In this document: one piece after another, positions 14,512 through 21,916 of the stretch
How positions within the stretch are numbered: the stretch's first letter is position 1
Layout: each line of letters begins with the position of its first letter
Origin: PALSA-243 sp036268375
GTDB lineage: Bacteria; Acidobacteriota; Terriglobia; Bryobacterales; Bryobacteraceae
Direction of reading: 5' to 3'
DNA length: 24,132 nucleotides
NCBI GenBank assembly: GCA_036268375.1
Contig: DATAUH010000257.1
Location: forward strand, 1-24,132
The notes under the pieces: generated by a model
What the model saw: only the letters and a program-made list of their open reading frames with translations
The model's database searches: none
Told to the model about the DNA's origin: nothing
Program-made: the position numbers and the translations under genes

Positions 14512-14807
14512 GCCGGTACTTACACTCCTTGCGAGTTGTAACAGCAGGAGCGGCGGGAACTCGCGTATCCCGTCGCACAGACGCGTTACTCATTTTAGAC
14601 CGAACTCGGACCGGTGCGGTTTCCTACTGAACGGAAAGGTACATTAAAGCCACATTAAAACGAAAGGGGCGGCGGCTCACTTTAGCGGCGAATGTTGACA
14701 GCGTGCCCGATACGGAATTTGCGCGTGAGCCTGACGCCTTTGCTACTCGGCGCGCGGCGGGTCAAATTCAAGATGCGCAATCCCGGACGGGCGCACCTGC
14801 TTCGGCG
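14512..14807. other. Intergenic region: leader of the wall-synthesis operon and 3' end of the M23 gene
   Basis: There is no convincing gene on either strand in these 296 bases. The left half must hold the promoter of the FHA-PP2C-kinase operon (minus strand). ATTTTA (14592-14597) could be a -10 read as TAAAAT on the minus strand, but no good -35 partner is visible. ACATTAAA occurs twice at an 11-base period (14641-14648 and 14652-14659). The right half is the sequence after the M23 peptidase stop, where I see no clear hairpin plus T-run terminator. Confidence 0.6.
14641..14659. repeat. Direct repeat ACATTAAA x2, one helical turn apart
   Basis: Identical 8-base units at 14641-14648 and 14652-14659, starting 11 bases apart, lie about 130 bases upstream of the FHA gene start in the most AT-rich part of the intergenic region. 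One-turn spacing puts both copies on the same face of the helix, as for a tandem activator or repressor site. There is no evidence beyond position and spacing. Confidence 0.35.
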
Positions 14808-15326
14808 CTAACGTCCCATCTGCTTCAACAAAGGATAGGGATTGATGTTCGAGACTTGCCACCAGTGCTTCTCCGGACCCAGCCGGCCAATCTCAAAATG
14901 CAGATGCGGCGTATCCGGCGGCGCATCGCCTGTGGTACCTACGTATCCGATCACCTCGCCCCGATGCACCGGGATGTTGTCTTTCACGCCCTCTGCGTAG
15001 TGATCCAAGTGTGCATAGTAGTAACAATAGGTCTCCGTCGGATCGAACTGGTAGATCGTCAATCCGCCGCGGACGCTGGTGAACAGCTTCTTGATTACAC
15101 CATCGTCCGCCGCGACCACCGGCGTGTTGCGCGGCGCCAGAATATCCGTAGCCTCGTGCGTGCGCCCGCCTGATCGCGCATCGGTGAACGTGTCCTGTAT
15201 CGCCTTGGGATCCACGCCTTGGACCGGCATCACCAGGTGATGGGCTGCCAACGCGCGGTAGTCTGCATCCCACTGCCCCTGGGCCGCCGCCAGCAGCGCC
15301 GCGGTGAACAGTAACGTGCGAAGCAT
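14808..15326 (-). CDS. Secreted M23 (LytM-type) metallopeptidase
   Basis: 172 residues. A short signal peptide (MLRTLLFTAALLAAAQG) precedes the peptidase domain. Zinc and catalytic residues are in place: THEATD with His57 and Asp61, AHLDHY with His106, and HLHFE with His141 and His143. The family cuts peptide cross-bridges in peptidoglycan or, as a degenerate LytM factor, activates amidases; here the residues look complete, so activity is likely. Length is near the minimal domain, with no LysM or coiled-coil extension. It begins 4 bases after the L,D-transpeptidase stop, so hydrolase and cross-linker are co-expressed in the periplasm. It ends before the gene-free gap at 14512-14807. Confidence 0.93.
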   Translation of the reverse strand: MLRTLLFTAALLAAAQGQWDADYRALAAHHLVMPVQGVDPKAIQDTFTDARSGGRTHEATDILAPRNTPVVAADDGVIKKLFTSVRGGLTIYQFDPTETYCYYYAHLDHYAEGVKDNIPVHRGEVIGYVGTTGDAPPDTPHLHFEIGRLGPEKHWWQVSNINPYPLLKQMGR

Positions 15327-15330
15327 AGGA

Positions 15331-16272
15331 CTATTCTTTGAATGAGACCGGCATGTTCGGGCTTACCGATTGCCCAAGCTCAGCCGCATCCCAATTCGTC
15401 AGCCGCACGCAACCATGCGACGTCGTGTGGCCCACGGACGCCGGTTCCGGTGTTCCGTGGAGTCCATAGTGTTCTTTGTTCAAGCCGATCCACACCACGC
15501 CCACCGGATTTCGCGGACCCGGCTTGATGGTCGCCTTCGAATCCTTCGGCCCAGCGTTCCAGAACAGCTTGGGGTTGTAGTAAAACACCGGATTCCACTC
15601 CACCCGCGTGACCTTCCATTCGCCGATCGGCAGCGGATCGTGCTCGCTCCCAATGGTCGCCGGATAGGTCGCCACTGGCTTGCCGCTCGCATCCAGCGCC
15701 TGCACCACTCGCGACGATTTCGATACTGAAATGCTCGCCACTCCCTGCGGCACATCGTTATGCACGTTGGGGACGGACACCTGGTCGCCGGGCTTCAGCG
15801 ACTTCTGGTTCGGATTCAAGCGATGCAGCAGCCCCGGGCTGCAATGAAACTTTTCGCCCAGCCCGTCCCATACGCTGGTGAAGTTCAATGAGGGTAGTTT
15901 CGCCTCCAGCATCATCTTTCCCGGGATCGGCGAAAACGGCCCGCGCACGTCGTCATAGACGATGGTGTAATTCGTCAGCGTCGGTTGAAACTGCTGTGTC
16001 TGAATCTTTTCCAGCGCTTGCATCGTTGCGTCGTCGTTCATGCCAGTCGCGGGCAGTCCCTGCTGGCTCTGAAACGTGGTCAGCATCAGCTTGGTAACAT
16101 TGCCGATCGAGCCATCGATCTGTCCCGGGGAGAGATGCGCGCGATCCAACAGCACCTGCGCTCGCAGTGCCTGTTGATCGATCGGCGGCGGACCCTTCTT
16201 CGCGGGCTTCCGTGCCGCCGACACGGTAATTGCTGCCACAACCAGCGCTACGGCAAACGTCATCGAGCGCAT
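15331..16272 (-). CDS. L,D-transpeptidase (YkuD/ErfK family) with peptidoglycan-binding domain
   Basis: 313 residues from ATG 16272, chosen because GGAGG lies 6 bases upstream and the signal peptide (MRSMTFAVALVVAAITVSA) starts there; a longer start at 16299 is less likely. A PG_binding_1-like region follows (about 35-95, LSPGQIDGSIGNVTKLMLTTFQSQQ and later GLPATG). A segment with KFHCSPGLLHRLNP and LKPGDQVSVPNV (about 141-170) looks LysM-like. The YkuD catalytic domain (about 180-312) has His272 (YGLHGT) and SHGCVRLTNW with His286, Cys288 and Arg290, the intact active site. These enzymes make 3-3 cross-links or attach proteins to peptidoglycan in the periplasm and resist most beta-lactams. 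It is the third gene of the esterase-glycosylase-transpeptidase-M23 operon. Confidence 0.95.
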   Translation of the reverse strand: MRSMTFAVALVVAAITVSAARKPAKKGPPPIDQQALRAQVLLDRAHLSPGQIDGSIGNVTKLMLTTFQSQQGLPATGMNDDATMQALEKIQTQQFQPTLTNYTIVYDDVRGPFSPIPGKMMLEAKLPSLNFTSVWDGLGEKFHCSPGLLHRLNPNQKSLKPGDQVSVPNVHNDVPQGVASISVSKSSRVVQALDASGKPVATYPATIGSEHDPLPIGEWKVTRVEWNPVFYYNPKLFWNAGPKDSKATIKPGPRNPVGVVWIGLNKEHYGLHGTPEPASVGHTTSHGCVRLTNWDAAELGQSVSPNMPVSFKE

Positions 16273-16326
16273 GCGCACCCTCCGCTCAAGGGCTTGCAAT
16301 TGTTCGGCCAGCGGCTGTGCCGAACA

Positions 16327-16908
16327 TTATCCAGCCTTGCTGACGAACCGATTTCCGCGTATATAGAAACGCAGCGGCCAGTCCGCGCATTTGGTGATGC
16401 CGATGCGCGCCGATGTCGCGATTTCAAACTTGCGCGCCTCCGCCGGAGCACGCACCACCAGCGCCCCGCGCGTCACGTCGACCCCGTTCTGCGCGCGCGT
16501 GATGGCCATCGCGAGCGTCAGCTTTCCTGGCCCGGACGCCAGGTCTTCCGTCTTCTTCGCCGCGGGCCGCCGCGCCCACATCTGCTCAATTCCCAGCGCC
16601 GGTTCCAGTGCTCGAATCAGCACACAGCCCGGATTACCTTCCGGCTCCGCCACAAGGTTCAGGCATTCGTACATGCCATATATGAAGTAGACGTACGCGT
16701 GCCCCGGCGGTCCGAAAATCACGCGCGTGCGCTCCGTCACGCCACGCGCCGTATGCGCCGCCAGATCGTCCCCACCCAGGTAGGCTTCGGTTTCGACGAT
16801 AATGCCTGCCGTCGGACCGTGAACCAGCACCTTGCCCAGAAGGTCGCGCGCCACTGTCACAGCATCGCGGATATAAAAATCGCGCTTGAGAATCGGACCG
16901 AACGCCAC
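16327..16908 (-). CDS. mpg: DNA-3-methyladenine glycosylase, AAG/MPG family
   Basis: 193 residues, the normal bacterial size. I take GTG 16908 as start because it lies 2 bases past the esterase stop, gives the family's N-terminus (FGPILKRDFYIRDAVTVARDLLGK) and avoids overlap with the esterase. No ATG is available nearby, and a longer frame inside the esterase is a reading shadow. Family motifs are VETEAYLGGDDLAAH (38-52) with the catalytic Glu region, FGPPGHAYVYFIYGMYECLN with the base-intercalating Tyr region, LIRALEP, and SGPGKLTLAMAI. The enzyme removes alkylated purines such as 3-methyladenine in base excision repair in the cytoplasm. Its position between a secreted esterase and a wall enzyme looks like transcriptional convenience. 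Confidence 0.94.
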   Translation of the reverse strand: MAFGPILKRDFYIRDAVTVARDLLGKVLVHGPTAGIIVETEAYLGGDDLAAHTARGVTERTRVIFGPPGHAYVYFIYGMYECLNLVAEPEGNPGCVLIRALEPALGIEQMWARRPAAKKTEDLASGPGKLTLAMAITRAQNGVDVTRGALVVRAPAEARKFEIATSARIGITKCADWPLRFYIRGNRFVSKAG

Positions 16909-16910
16909 GT

Positions 16911-18587
16911 CTATTTCTGCTGCCCCTGAGTGCGGTACCACACCGGCAACTCGATGGTTGCGTAATGCGGCACGGGTCCGTTCGGAGTTTGCGAATACAC
17001 CCGCGCCAGAAAATGCACGCGATGCCCCGGCTGGCACTCGGGCCGGATGCGAGCCACGGAATAGTTCACGCTCACGCCGGAGCCCCAATCGTCCGCGTCG
17101 CGTACGGTGTTGTCCACGCAAGCGTCATTCGTGAACAGCTCTGCCACGCGGAACGAATCCGCATCCGGCAGCAGGATCGCGAAACTCTCGCTGGGCGCCG
17201 CATTGCCGTCCCCATTTCCTTCGCCCAGCGTCACCTCACTCTTTTGCGTGCCGTGCTGAAATGCTTCCAGCGGCCGTCCGTCCGCAATCAAAAAGTTCTT
17301 CGCCGGTTCCGCTGCCGGGAACATCGGCACGTCGAACGGCAAGCGGTTTGTTCCCTCCACTGCGACGATGTGCGCGCTTCCGGGCGCTTCGCCATCATAT
17401 GTAAACGTCACCGGCAAGCTCACCGATTCCCCCGAACCCATACCGAATAGGCGTCCGCTTGGTGTTTCGAACTTTACGTGCGGGTCGGGCGATTCCCACT
17501 GAATCGGCAGCGTGCCCGAACGCGCGCCGCCCACATTCCAGAACTTCACGCGCAATTGTACCGGCTTACCCGCCGTGGCCCACGCTGCGTCCGCCACCTC
17601 CGCGCCCGATACCGCGACGGCCGGTTCCGCCGAAATCCCTACTTCGTAATCGTCGCCGTCCAGTTCGAAACTCATGCGCCCCTGCGCGTCTGCTTTCTGC
17701 ACTGCTCGCCGCACCTTGCCGTCGGGCACGTGAACGATAGTCACCGGATGCGTGCTGTTGGGCGTATAAAGCTTCGCCGGAGTCTCGATATCCACCTTTG
17801 TGCCTGTCAACGCCGCGCCGCCTGGCAGCCACTCCCGCACAACGGAGTGAAACCCTCGCGCCGAAACGTTTTCCAGCGAGACAAACCCCGGCTGCCGCCG
17901 GTTCGACGCCACTTCCCAATTCCAAATTGAAAAATTTGGATAGGGATCCACGTGGCTGAAGAGCGCCGGTTTCGCCGGCGGCTTCGCAAACGCCTGCATA
18001 TGAAAATCGAGCGCCGCCGCGGCATTCGCTGCGTGATTCAAGTTCGCCACGCCCGATCCCGCCGGCCGCAAATCGTCCAGATCGCAATCCACATCGAAGC
18101 CCCGCGGCCCAAGCGGCGCCTCCATCACGCCATTCACGTCGGACGCGCTCGCCACCAGGTCGGGGAACTTCACCGCCGTCCAGTGCGCTAAGAAGCCGCC
18201 CACCGAATATCCGCTCACGCCGCGATGTTCGCGGTCCGCAACCGTGCGCACCGTCTGGTCCACATGCTCCATCAGCTCCGGAAGGTACAGCGGAAACTGC
18301 CCGGTGGTTTCCACCGGCCCCAGATCCACGACGATCACTTCGTGCGCCGCCACATACTCCGCAAACGTCTTGCTCTGGCCCGCGCGTATATCCGACGACT
18401 CGTATCCGTGAAACCAATAAATCACCGGGAAACGTTTCTTCGCGTCCGCGTACGCGCCCGGTAAATAAACTCTGTAGACGCGCTCCGCGCCCATCACCTG
18501 ACTGAATTGGGTGGAATCCTGGGGCTCCTGCGCGCTCAGCGGCGCTTCAAACGCCCCCAGCGCGAGCAAAACGGCAAGCAATCGCAC
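16911..18587 (-). CDS. Secreted alpha/beta-hydrolase esterase with C-terminal beta-sandwich regions
   Basis: 558 residues starting at GTG 18587 with a signal peptide (RLLAVLLALGAFEAPLSA). An esterase-D-like hydrolase domain occupies about 25-275: RVYRVYLPGAYADAKKRFPVIYW, then oxyanion-loop HGYESSD, and the nucleophile elbow SGYSVGG with Ser128. The acid and His are less certain; SARGFHSVVREWLPG (about 255) contains a plausible catalytic His. About 280-558 reads as beta-rich, with Ig-like segments (RVKFWNVGGARSGTLPIQW; VHFLARVYSQTPNGPVPHY). The substrate is unknown, possibly acylated cell-surface or extracellular sugars. No good ribosome site is visible before the GTG. It heads the minus-strand operon and is divergent from rpiB across 97 bases. 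Confidence 0.82.
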   Translation of the reverse strand: MRLLAVLLALGAFEAPLSAQEPQDSTQFSQVMGAERVYRVYLPGAYADAKKRFPVIYWFHGYESSDIRAGQSKTFAEYVAAHEVIVVDLGPVETTGQFPLYLPELMEHVDQTVRTVADREHRGVSGYSVGGFLAHWTAVKFPDLVASASDVNGVMEAPLGPRGFDVDCDLDDLRPAGSGVANLNHAANAAAALDFHMQAFAKPPAKPALFSHVDPYPNFSIWNWEVASNRRQPGFVSLENVSARGFHSVVREWLPGGAALTGTKVDIETPAKLYTPNSTHPVTIVHVPDGKVRRAVQKADAQGRMSFELDGDDYEVGISAEPAVAVSGAEVADAAWATAGKPVQLRVKFWNVGGARSGTLPIQWESPDPHVKFETPSGRLFGMGSGESVSLPVTFTYDGEAPGSAHIVAVEGTNRLPFDVPMFPAAEPAKNFLIADGRPLEAFQHGTQKSEVTLGEGNGDGNAAPSESFAILLPDADSFRVAELFTNDACVDNTVRDADDWGSGVSVNYSVARIRPECQPGHRVHFLARVYSQTPNGPVPHYATIELPVWYRTQGQQK

Positions 18588-18669
18588 ACTTGAGAGGTAC
18601 CAAATCTACGTGAAGTTTCGCAATGCGCGCGCACGCAATCGTACGAGCGGGCACGTGACGCCATCAGGC

Positions 18670-18675
18670 TATTAT
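18670..18675 (+). promoter_or_regulatory. rpiB: Candidate -10 box for rpiB
   Basis: TATTAT at 18670-18675 would place a start near 18682, only about 3 bases before the rpiB ATG. No clear -35 is visible. The palindrome TCGTACGA lies just upstream at 18639-18646 and shares the CGTACG core with the repeats before the vapB-like gene. Weak, assigned by eye. Confidence 0.3.
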
Positions 18676-18684
18676 GGAAAATCG

Positions 18685-19140
18685 ATGAAAATCGCCATCG
18701 CGTCCGATCACGCCGGTTTCCCTCTCAAAGGCCCCATCGCCGAAGACCTGAAAAAGCAGGGCCATGAAGTGATCGACCTCGGAACCGATTCCACCGCCCC
18801 CGCCGATTATCCCGATTTCGCCCAAGCCATCGCCCGCGCCGTTCTCGATGGACGCGCCGAGCGCGGCGTCCTTGTGTGCGGCAGTGGGGCCGGCGCCTGC
18901 GTCGCGGTCAACAAATTCAAAGGCATCCGCGGCGCCACCTGCCACGACAGTTTCTCCGCCCGACAATGCGTCGAGGATGACGACGTCAACGTGCTCTGCC
19001 TGGGCGCGCGCATCATCGGCCCCAGCCTCGCGCTCGACGTTGCGCGTGATTACGTTGGCGCCAAGTTCTCCGGCGCCGAACGCCACCGCCGCCGCCTTGG
19101 GAAAATCGCCAAATTCGAAGAAGAGTTCGGCTCGCAATAG
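18685..19140 (+). CDS. rpiB: RpiB/LacAB-family sugar-phosphate isomerase (ribose-5-phosphate isomerase B)
   Basis: 151 residues from ATG 18685, the normal RpiB length. It interconverts ribose 5-phosphate and ribulose 5-phosphate, or an analogous aldose/ketose pair, in the cytosol. Motifs seen are IASDHAGFPLK with Asp8 and His9, GVLVCGSGAGACVAVNKFKGIR with the catalytic-base Cys65 and the phosphate-binding glycine loop, and SARQCVEDDDVNVLCLGAR. In the last motif, homologues I recall usually have His at the position of Asp98 (VEHDDMN), the acid that helps open the sugar ring; here it is Asp (codon gat). That may shift substrate or lower activity, though the rest is intact. There is only a weak GGA upstream and a -10-like TATTAT very close to the start. 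The gene is divergent from the esterase gene. Confidence 0.9.
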   Translation: MKIAIASDHAGFPLKGPIAEDLKKQGHEVIDLGTDSTAPADYPDFAQAIARAVLDGRAERGVLVCGSGAGACVAVNKFKGIRGATCHDSFSARQCVEDDDVNVLCLGARIIGPSLALDVARDYVGAKFSGAERHRRRLGKIAKFEEEFGSQ

Positions 19141-19171
19141 TCGTACGTCCCATTGCCACACTCGTACGTAC
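19141..19171. promoter_or_regulatory. Paired TCGTACGT repeats: likely VapBC autoregulatory operator
   Basis: TCGTACGT occurs at 19141-19148 and 19162-19169, exactly 21 bases (two helical turns) apart. Each copy contains the palindrome CGTACG, and the pair flanks the -35 element. Paired palindromes over the promoter are the usual arrangement for self-repression by antitoxin or toxin-antitoxin complexes. Function is inferred from arrangement. Confidence 0.55.
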
Positions 19172-19181
19172 TTGCTATACT
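19153..19181 (+). promoter_or_regulatory. Promoter of the toxin-antitoxin pair, predicted to give a leaderless mRNA
   Basis: TTGCCA (19153-19158) and TATACT (19176-19181) are separated by 17 bases, and the -10 is extended by TGC. This is the best housekeeping-type promoter in the window. Transcription starting about 7 bases past the -10 begins at about 19188, which is the A of the antitoxin ATG. No Shine-Dalgarno is present, consistent with a leaderless transcript. Confidence 0.7.
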
Positions 19182-19187
19182 CTCTTC

Positions 19188-19439
19188 ATGACGCTCACCG
19201 CCTCCAAGCTACGTGAGAATATCTACCGGGTTCTGGACGAAGCGGTGGAAACCGGCGTACCCGTAGAAGTCATCCGCAAGGGTGTTGTGCTGCGCATTGT
19301 GCCGGAAATCAAAGTCTCGAAGCTCTCTCGCCTGAAGAAGCGCCACGATTTCGTCGGCAATCCCGATGACGCCTCGAAGAGCGCGTGGACGGAAACCGAC
19401 CAGAAAAAGTGGGTTAAAGAGTGGGCGAAATTTCAATAG
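19188..19439 (+). CDS. Type II antitoxin, Phd/YefM-like (VapB role)
   Basis: 83 residues from ATG 19188. The N-terminal half (TASKLRENIYRVLDEAVETGVPVEVIRKGVVLRIVPE) has the Phd/YefM strand-helix-strand pattern used for DNA binding and dimerisation. The C-terminal half (LKKRHDFVGNPDDASKSAWTETDQKKWVKEWAKF) is charged with several Trp and should wrap around the toxin. It neutralises the PIN-domain RNase encoded immediately downstream, whose start lies inside this gene (19 bases of overlap), and should repress their shared promoter. Two CGTACG-containing repeats sit at that promoter. There is no ribosome site, and the start codon coincides with the predicted transcription start. Confidence 0.87.
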   Translation: MTLTASKLRENIYRVLDEAVETGVPVEVIRKGVVLRIVPEIKVSKLSRLKKRHDFVGNPDDASKSAWTETDQKKWVKEWAKFQ

Positions 19440-19810
19440 CCTATCTTGATACCCACGTCCTGATTTGGCTTTACGATGGCGCGGTGGATCGCTTAACCAA
19501 GCCTGCGAAACGCGCCATCGAAAAATCCGACCTGCTCATTTCGCCTGCCTCAATTCTGGAACTGGAAATCCTTCACGAAATCGGGCGGAGACGTTCACCG
19601 GCCAAAAACCTCGTCTCCGCTCTGCAACGCGACATCGGCTTGCAGATTTGTAACCTGCCATTCCACTCCACCGCCGTTCACGCAACTGGCGAAGCTTGGA
19701 CTCGCGACCCTTTTGATCGCCTCATTGTCGCCAATGCCAAAGCGGCAAACGCGTCTCTCATCACCGCCGATTCGCAAATTCGCCGCCACTACGCGCGCGC
19801 CATCTGGTAG
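19421..19810 (+). CDS. vapC: PIN-domain ribonuclease toxin (VapC-type)
   Basis: 129 residues from GTG 19421, inside the antitoxin gene. The PIN acidic residues are all present: Asp10 in YLDTHVLIW, Glu47 or Glu49 in SILELEI, Asp96 and Asp99 in TRDPFDRLIVANA, and Asp117 in LITADSQI. These coordinate Mg for RNA cleavage; family members cut initiator tRNA or rRNA loops, but the target cannot be read here. The form with YLDTHxxIW and DPFDRL(I/L) is the common chromosomal VapC subtype. Translation is probably coupled to the antitoxin. The stop lies only 2 bases from the stop of the convergent TPR gene. Confidence 0.92.
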   Translation: MGEISIAYLDTHVLIWLYDGAVDRLTKPAKRAIEKSDLLISPASILELEILHEIGRRRSPAKNLVSALQRDIGLQICNLPFHSTAVHATGEAWTRDPFDRLIVANAKAANASLITADSQIRRHYARAIW

Positions 19811-19812
19811 CC

Positions 19813-21843
19813 CTACTTCGCGCCCCTTACCCCAGAGCAGTAAGCCAACCCTTGCCGCGCCGCAGTAAAATCCGGTTCCAGCCGCAGCGCCTCTGCAAAT
19901 TCGGGAGTCGCATCTTCGCACCGGTCCATCGCAGCTAGCGCTCCTGCCAAATTGAAATGCGCGTTCGCAAAATCCGGCCGCAACTGCACCGCCGCGCGGA
20001 AATGTTCCGCTGCCGCATCCATGTGGCCCGTGTTCGCCAACGCTGTCCCCAAATTGTACTGTGCTTCTACGTCGCGCGGCTGCAACTGCACGGCGGCCGT
20101 CAGTTCCGCCACACCTTCCTCGGCCCTTCCCCAATCCATCAGCAGCTTTCCGAGGTTATAGTGCGCTTCGCTATCCTCCGGCTTTAATCGGATCGCCTCG
20201 CGAAACTGCGCCACCGCCCGCTCATTTTCGTGTTGCGATGTCAGCAGCACTCCTAACCCGTCGTGCGTTCGCGGATCGTTTGCATCCAGCTTCAGCGCAA
20301 TCCGGTATTGCTCCGCCGCTTGCGCCGTCTGGCCCGCTTTCGCCAGCAGTGTCGCATCGTTCAAGTGCGCTTCGGGCGATTCCGGAGCCAACTCCAACCC
20401 TTTTGCAATATGCGCCGCCGCTTCCTGCATTCTGCCGTGGCTCAAAAGCGCGGAAGAAAGGCTGATTTCCGCCTCCGGATAGCGCGGCCGCACCTCAATC
20501 GCCTTGCGGTAATCCGAAATCGCCTCGTCCACGCGGCCCGATTGCTGCAGTGCGATCGCCAGGTCGTTATAGGCCACGAAATTTCCTTCCGTCACCGCAA
20601 TTGCATGCCGGAAAAGCGTTTCACTATCGCGCCAATACCCAGCAGTCACAACCGTCGCAGCGATCATGGCCGTGCACGCCGCCCCAGCCGCCACTGCCCG
20701 CGAGGCAATGCTCCATTTCCACCGCTCGAAAAGCTCGGCCGCGCCCCACGCCGCTACAATCGCGATTCCAATGGACGGAATGTACGTGTAGCGGTCCGCG
20801 CGTTCCTGCAAACCCACCTGCACGATCCCGATCACCGGCAGCAGCGTCACCAAGAACCACAGCCATCCCACGGCCACGTACCGGCGCGAGCGTTCACGCA
20901 AAGCCAAGACCGTCGCCGCCGCCACAAACAAACCCGCGGCCGCTGTCTGCCACCACGCAATCGACTGCGGAAACGGGTAGAACGGCGCCAGTCCTGAAGG
21001 CCACGCCAGCTTCACCAAATATGTCGCATACGCCACCGGCACATTTGCCAGCCGCAGCGCCGCAGGCAGTCCTTCGAGCGACGCCACTGCCCCGCCGCGC
21101 TGCTGCGCCACGAACGTCGCCATCGCCGCCGCCGCCGCCATCACCGCCAACGGCAGCTTCTCCATCAGCAACCGTCCCGCGCGTTCCTTCGCGAACCGCT
21201 CCAGCGGCCACCAATCCAGCAGCAGCGCGATTACCGGCAGTGTCACCACCATCGGCTTCGACATAAGCCCGGCCGCGAACCACACCGCCACCACCGCATA
21301 GCGCGCCGCCGACGGCCGCCGTGCATAGCGCACGTACGCCCACAGAGATAGCGACCAAAACAGCGCGCTCAGCACGTCCTTGCGCTCCGCTACCCACGCC
21401 ACCGACTCCACATGCAAGGGATGCAGCGCAAATGCCGCTGCCACAAACGCGCTACGCCAACGCGCGCCCGTTGCCTCGCGCAAAAAGCCAAATAGCGCCA
21501 GCGCCGCCGCCGCGTGAATCAACAGGCTGGTGAAATGATGCATGCTCGCGTTTAGCCCAAACAATTGGCAATCGAGCATGTGCGAAAGCCACGTCAGAGG
21601 AAACCAGTTTGCGCCGTGGCCCGTGGTCAGCGCCCACAACATGCCGTTCGCCGTGATACCCGCGCGCACCACGGGATTGTCCAAAACGTAATCCGGATCG
21701 TCGTAATTCACGAAGCCGTTCTTCAAAACAGGCGCGTATGCAGCCAGCGTAAGAATCAGCAGGCCGCCGTAGATCCAAATATTCGACGGAGCTCCTGATA
21801 CTGGCGGGAGGGGCCGTGGTTGTCTGCTTTTGCGGGCCTTCAA
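19813..21843 (-). CDS. TMTC-like polytopic membrane protein with C-terminal TPR repeats (putative GT-C glycosyltransferase)
   Basis: 676 residues from a TTG start (21843); no ATG or GTG fits better, with GAGGG about 14 bases upstream. About 20-415 is a multi-helix membrane domain with GT-C/TMTC signatures: VNYDDPDYVLDNPVV on the first external loop (acidic DD pair), and the conserved HPLHVESVAWVAERKDVLSALFW segment. About 430-676 contains seven complete 34-residue TPRs plus a partial one (for example PEAHLNDATLLAKAGQTAQAAEQYRIALKLD). Eukaryotic TMTC enzymes are O-mannosyltransferases; bacterial relatives are mostly uncharacterised, so transferase activity is an inference. It is a single gene, divergent from the cyclodeaminase-like gene across 73 bases and convergent with vapC. 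Confidence 0.85.
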   Translation of the reverse strand: MKARKSRQPRPLPPVSGAPSNIWIYGGLLILTLAAYAPVLKNGFVNYDDPDYVLDNPVVRAGITANGMLWALTTGHGANWFPLTWLSHMLDCQLFGLNASMHHFTSLLIHAAAALALFGFLREATGARWRSAFVAAAFALHPLHVESVAWVAERKDVLSALFWSLSLWAYVRYARRPSAARYAVVAVWFAAGLMSKPMVVTLPVIALLLDWWPLERFAKERAGRLLMEKLPLAVMAAAAAMATFVAQQRGGAVASLEGLPAALRLANVPVAYATYLVKLAWPSGLAPFYPFPQSIAWWQTAAAGLFVAAATVLALRERSRRYVAVGWLWFLVTLLPVIGIVQVGLQERADRYTYIPSIGIAIVAAWGAAELFERWKWSIASRAVAAGAACTAMIAATVVTAGYWRDSETLFRHAIAVTEGNFVAYNDLAIALQQSGRVDEAISDYRKAIEVRPRYPEAEISLSSALLSHGRMQEAAAHIAKGLELAPESPEAHLNDATLLAKAGQTAQAAEQYRIALKLDANDPRTHDGLGVLLTSQHENERAVAQFREAIRLKPEDSEAHYNLGKLLMDWGRAEEGVAELTAAVQLQPRDVEAQYNLGTALANTGHMDAAAEHFRAAVQLRPDFANAHFNLAGALAAMDRCEDATPEFAEALRLEPDFTAARQGLAYCSGVRGAK

Positions 21844-21900
21844 GCGCGTGCGACAGCCCTCAGTATAACCAAGCGAACGCGCGCATTCGCCTCCGGCCGC

Positions 21901-21906
21901 TACAAT
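21901..21906 (+). promoter_or_regulatory. Candidate -10 box for the ornithine cyclodeaminase-like operon
   Basis: TACAAT (21901-21906) differs from the consensus at one base. A start about 7 bases later is near 21913, leaving only about 4 bases before ATG 21917. No convincing -35 or Shine-Dalgarno is seen. Confidence 0.4.
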
Positions 21907-21916
21907 TAAAGTTCCT

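Noticed and set aside
14695..14723. Perfect TTGACA on the plus strand
   Set aside because: No -10 at the right spacing and no plus-strand gene downstream; only the antisense strand of the M23 gene follows.
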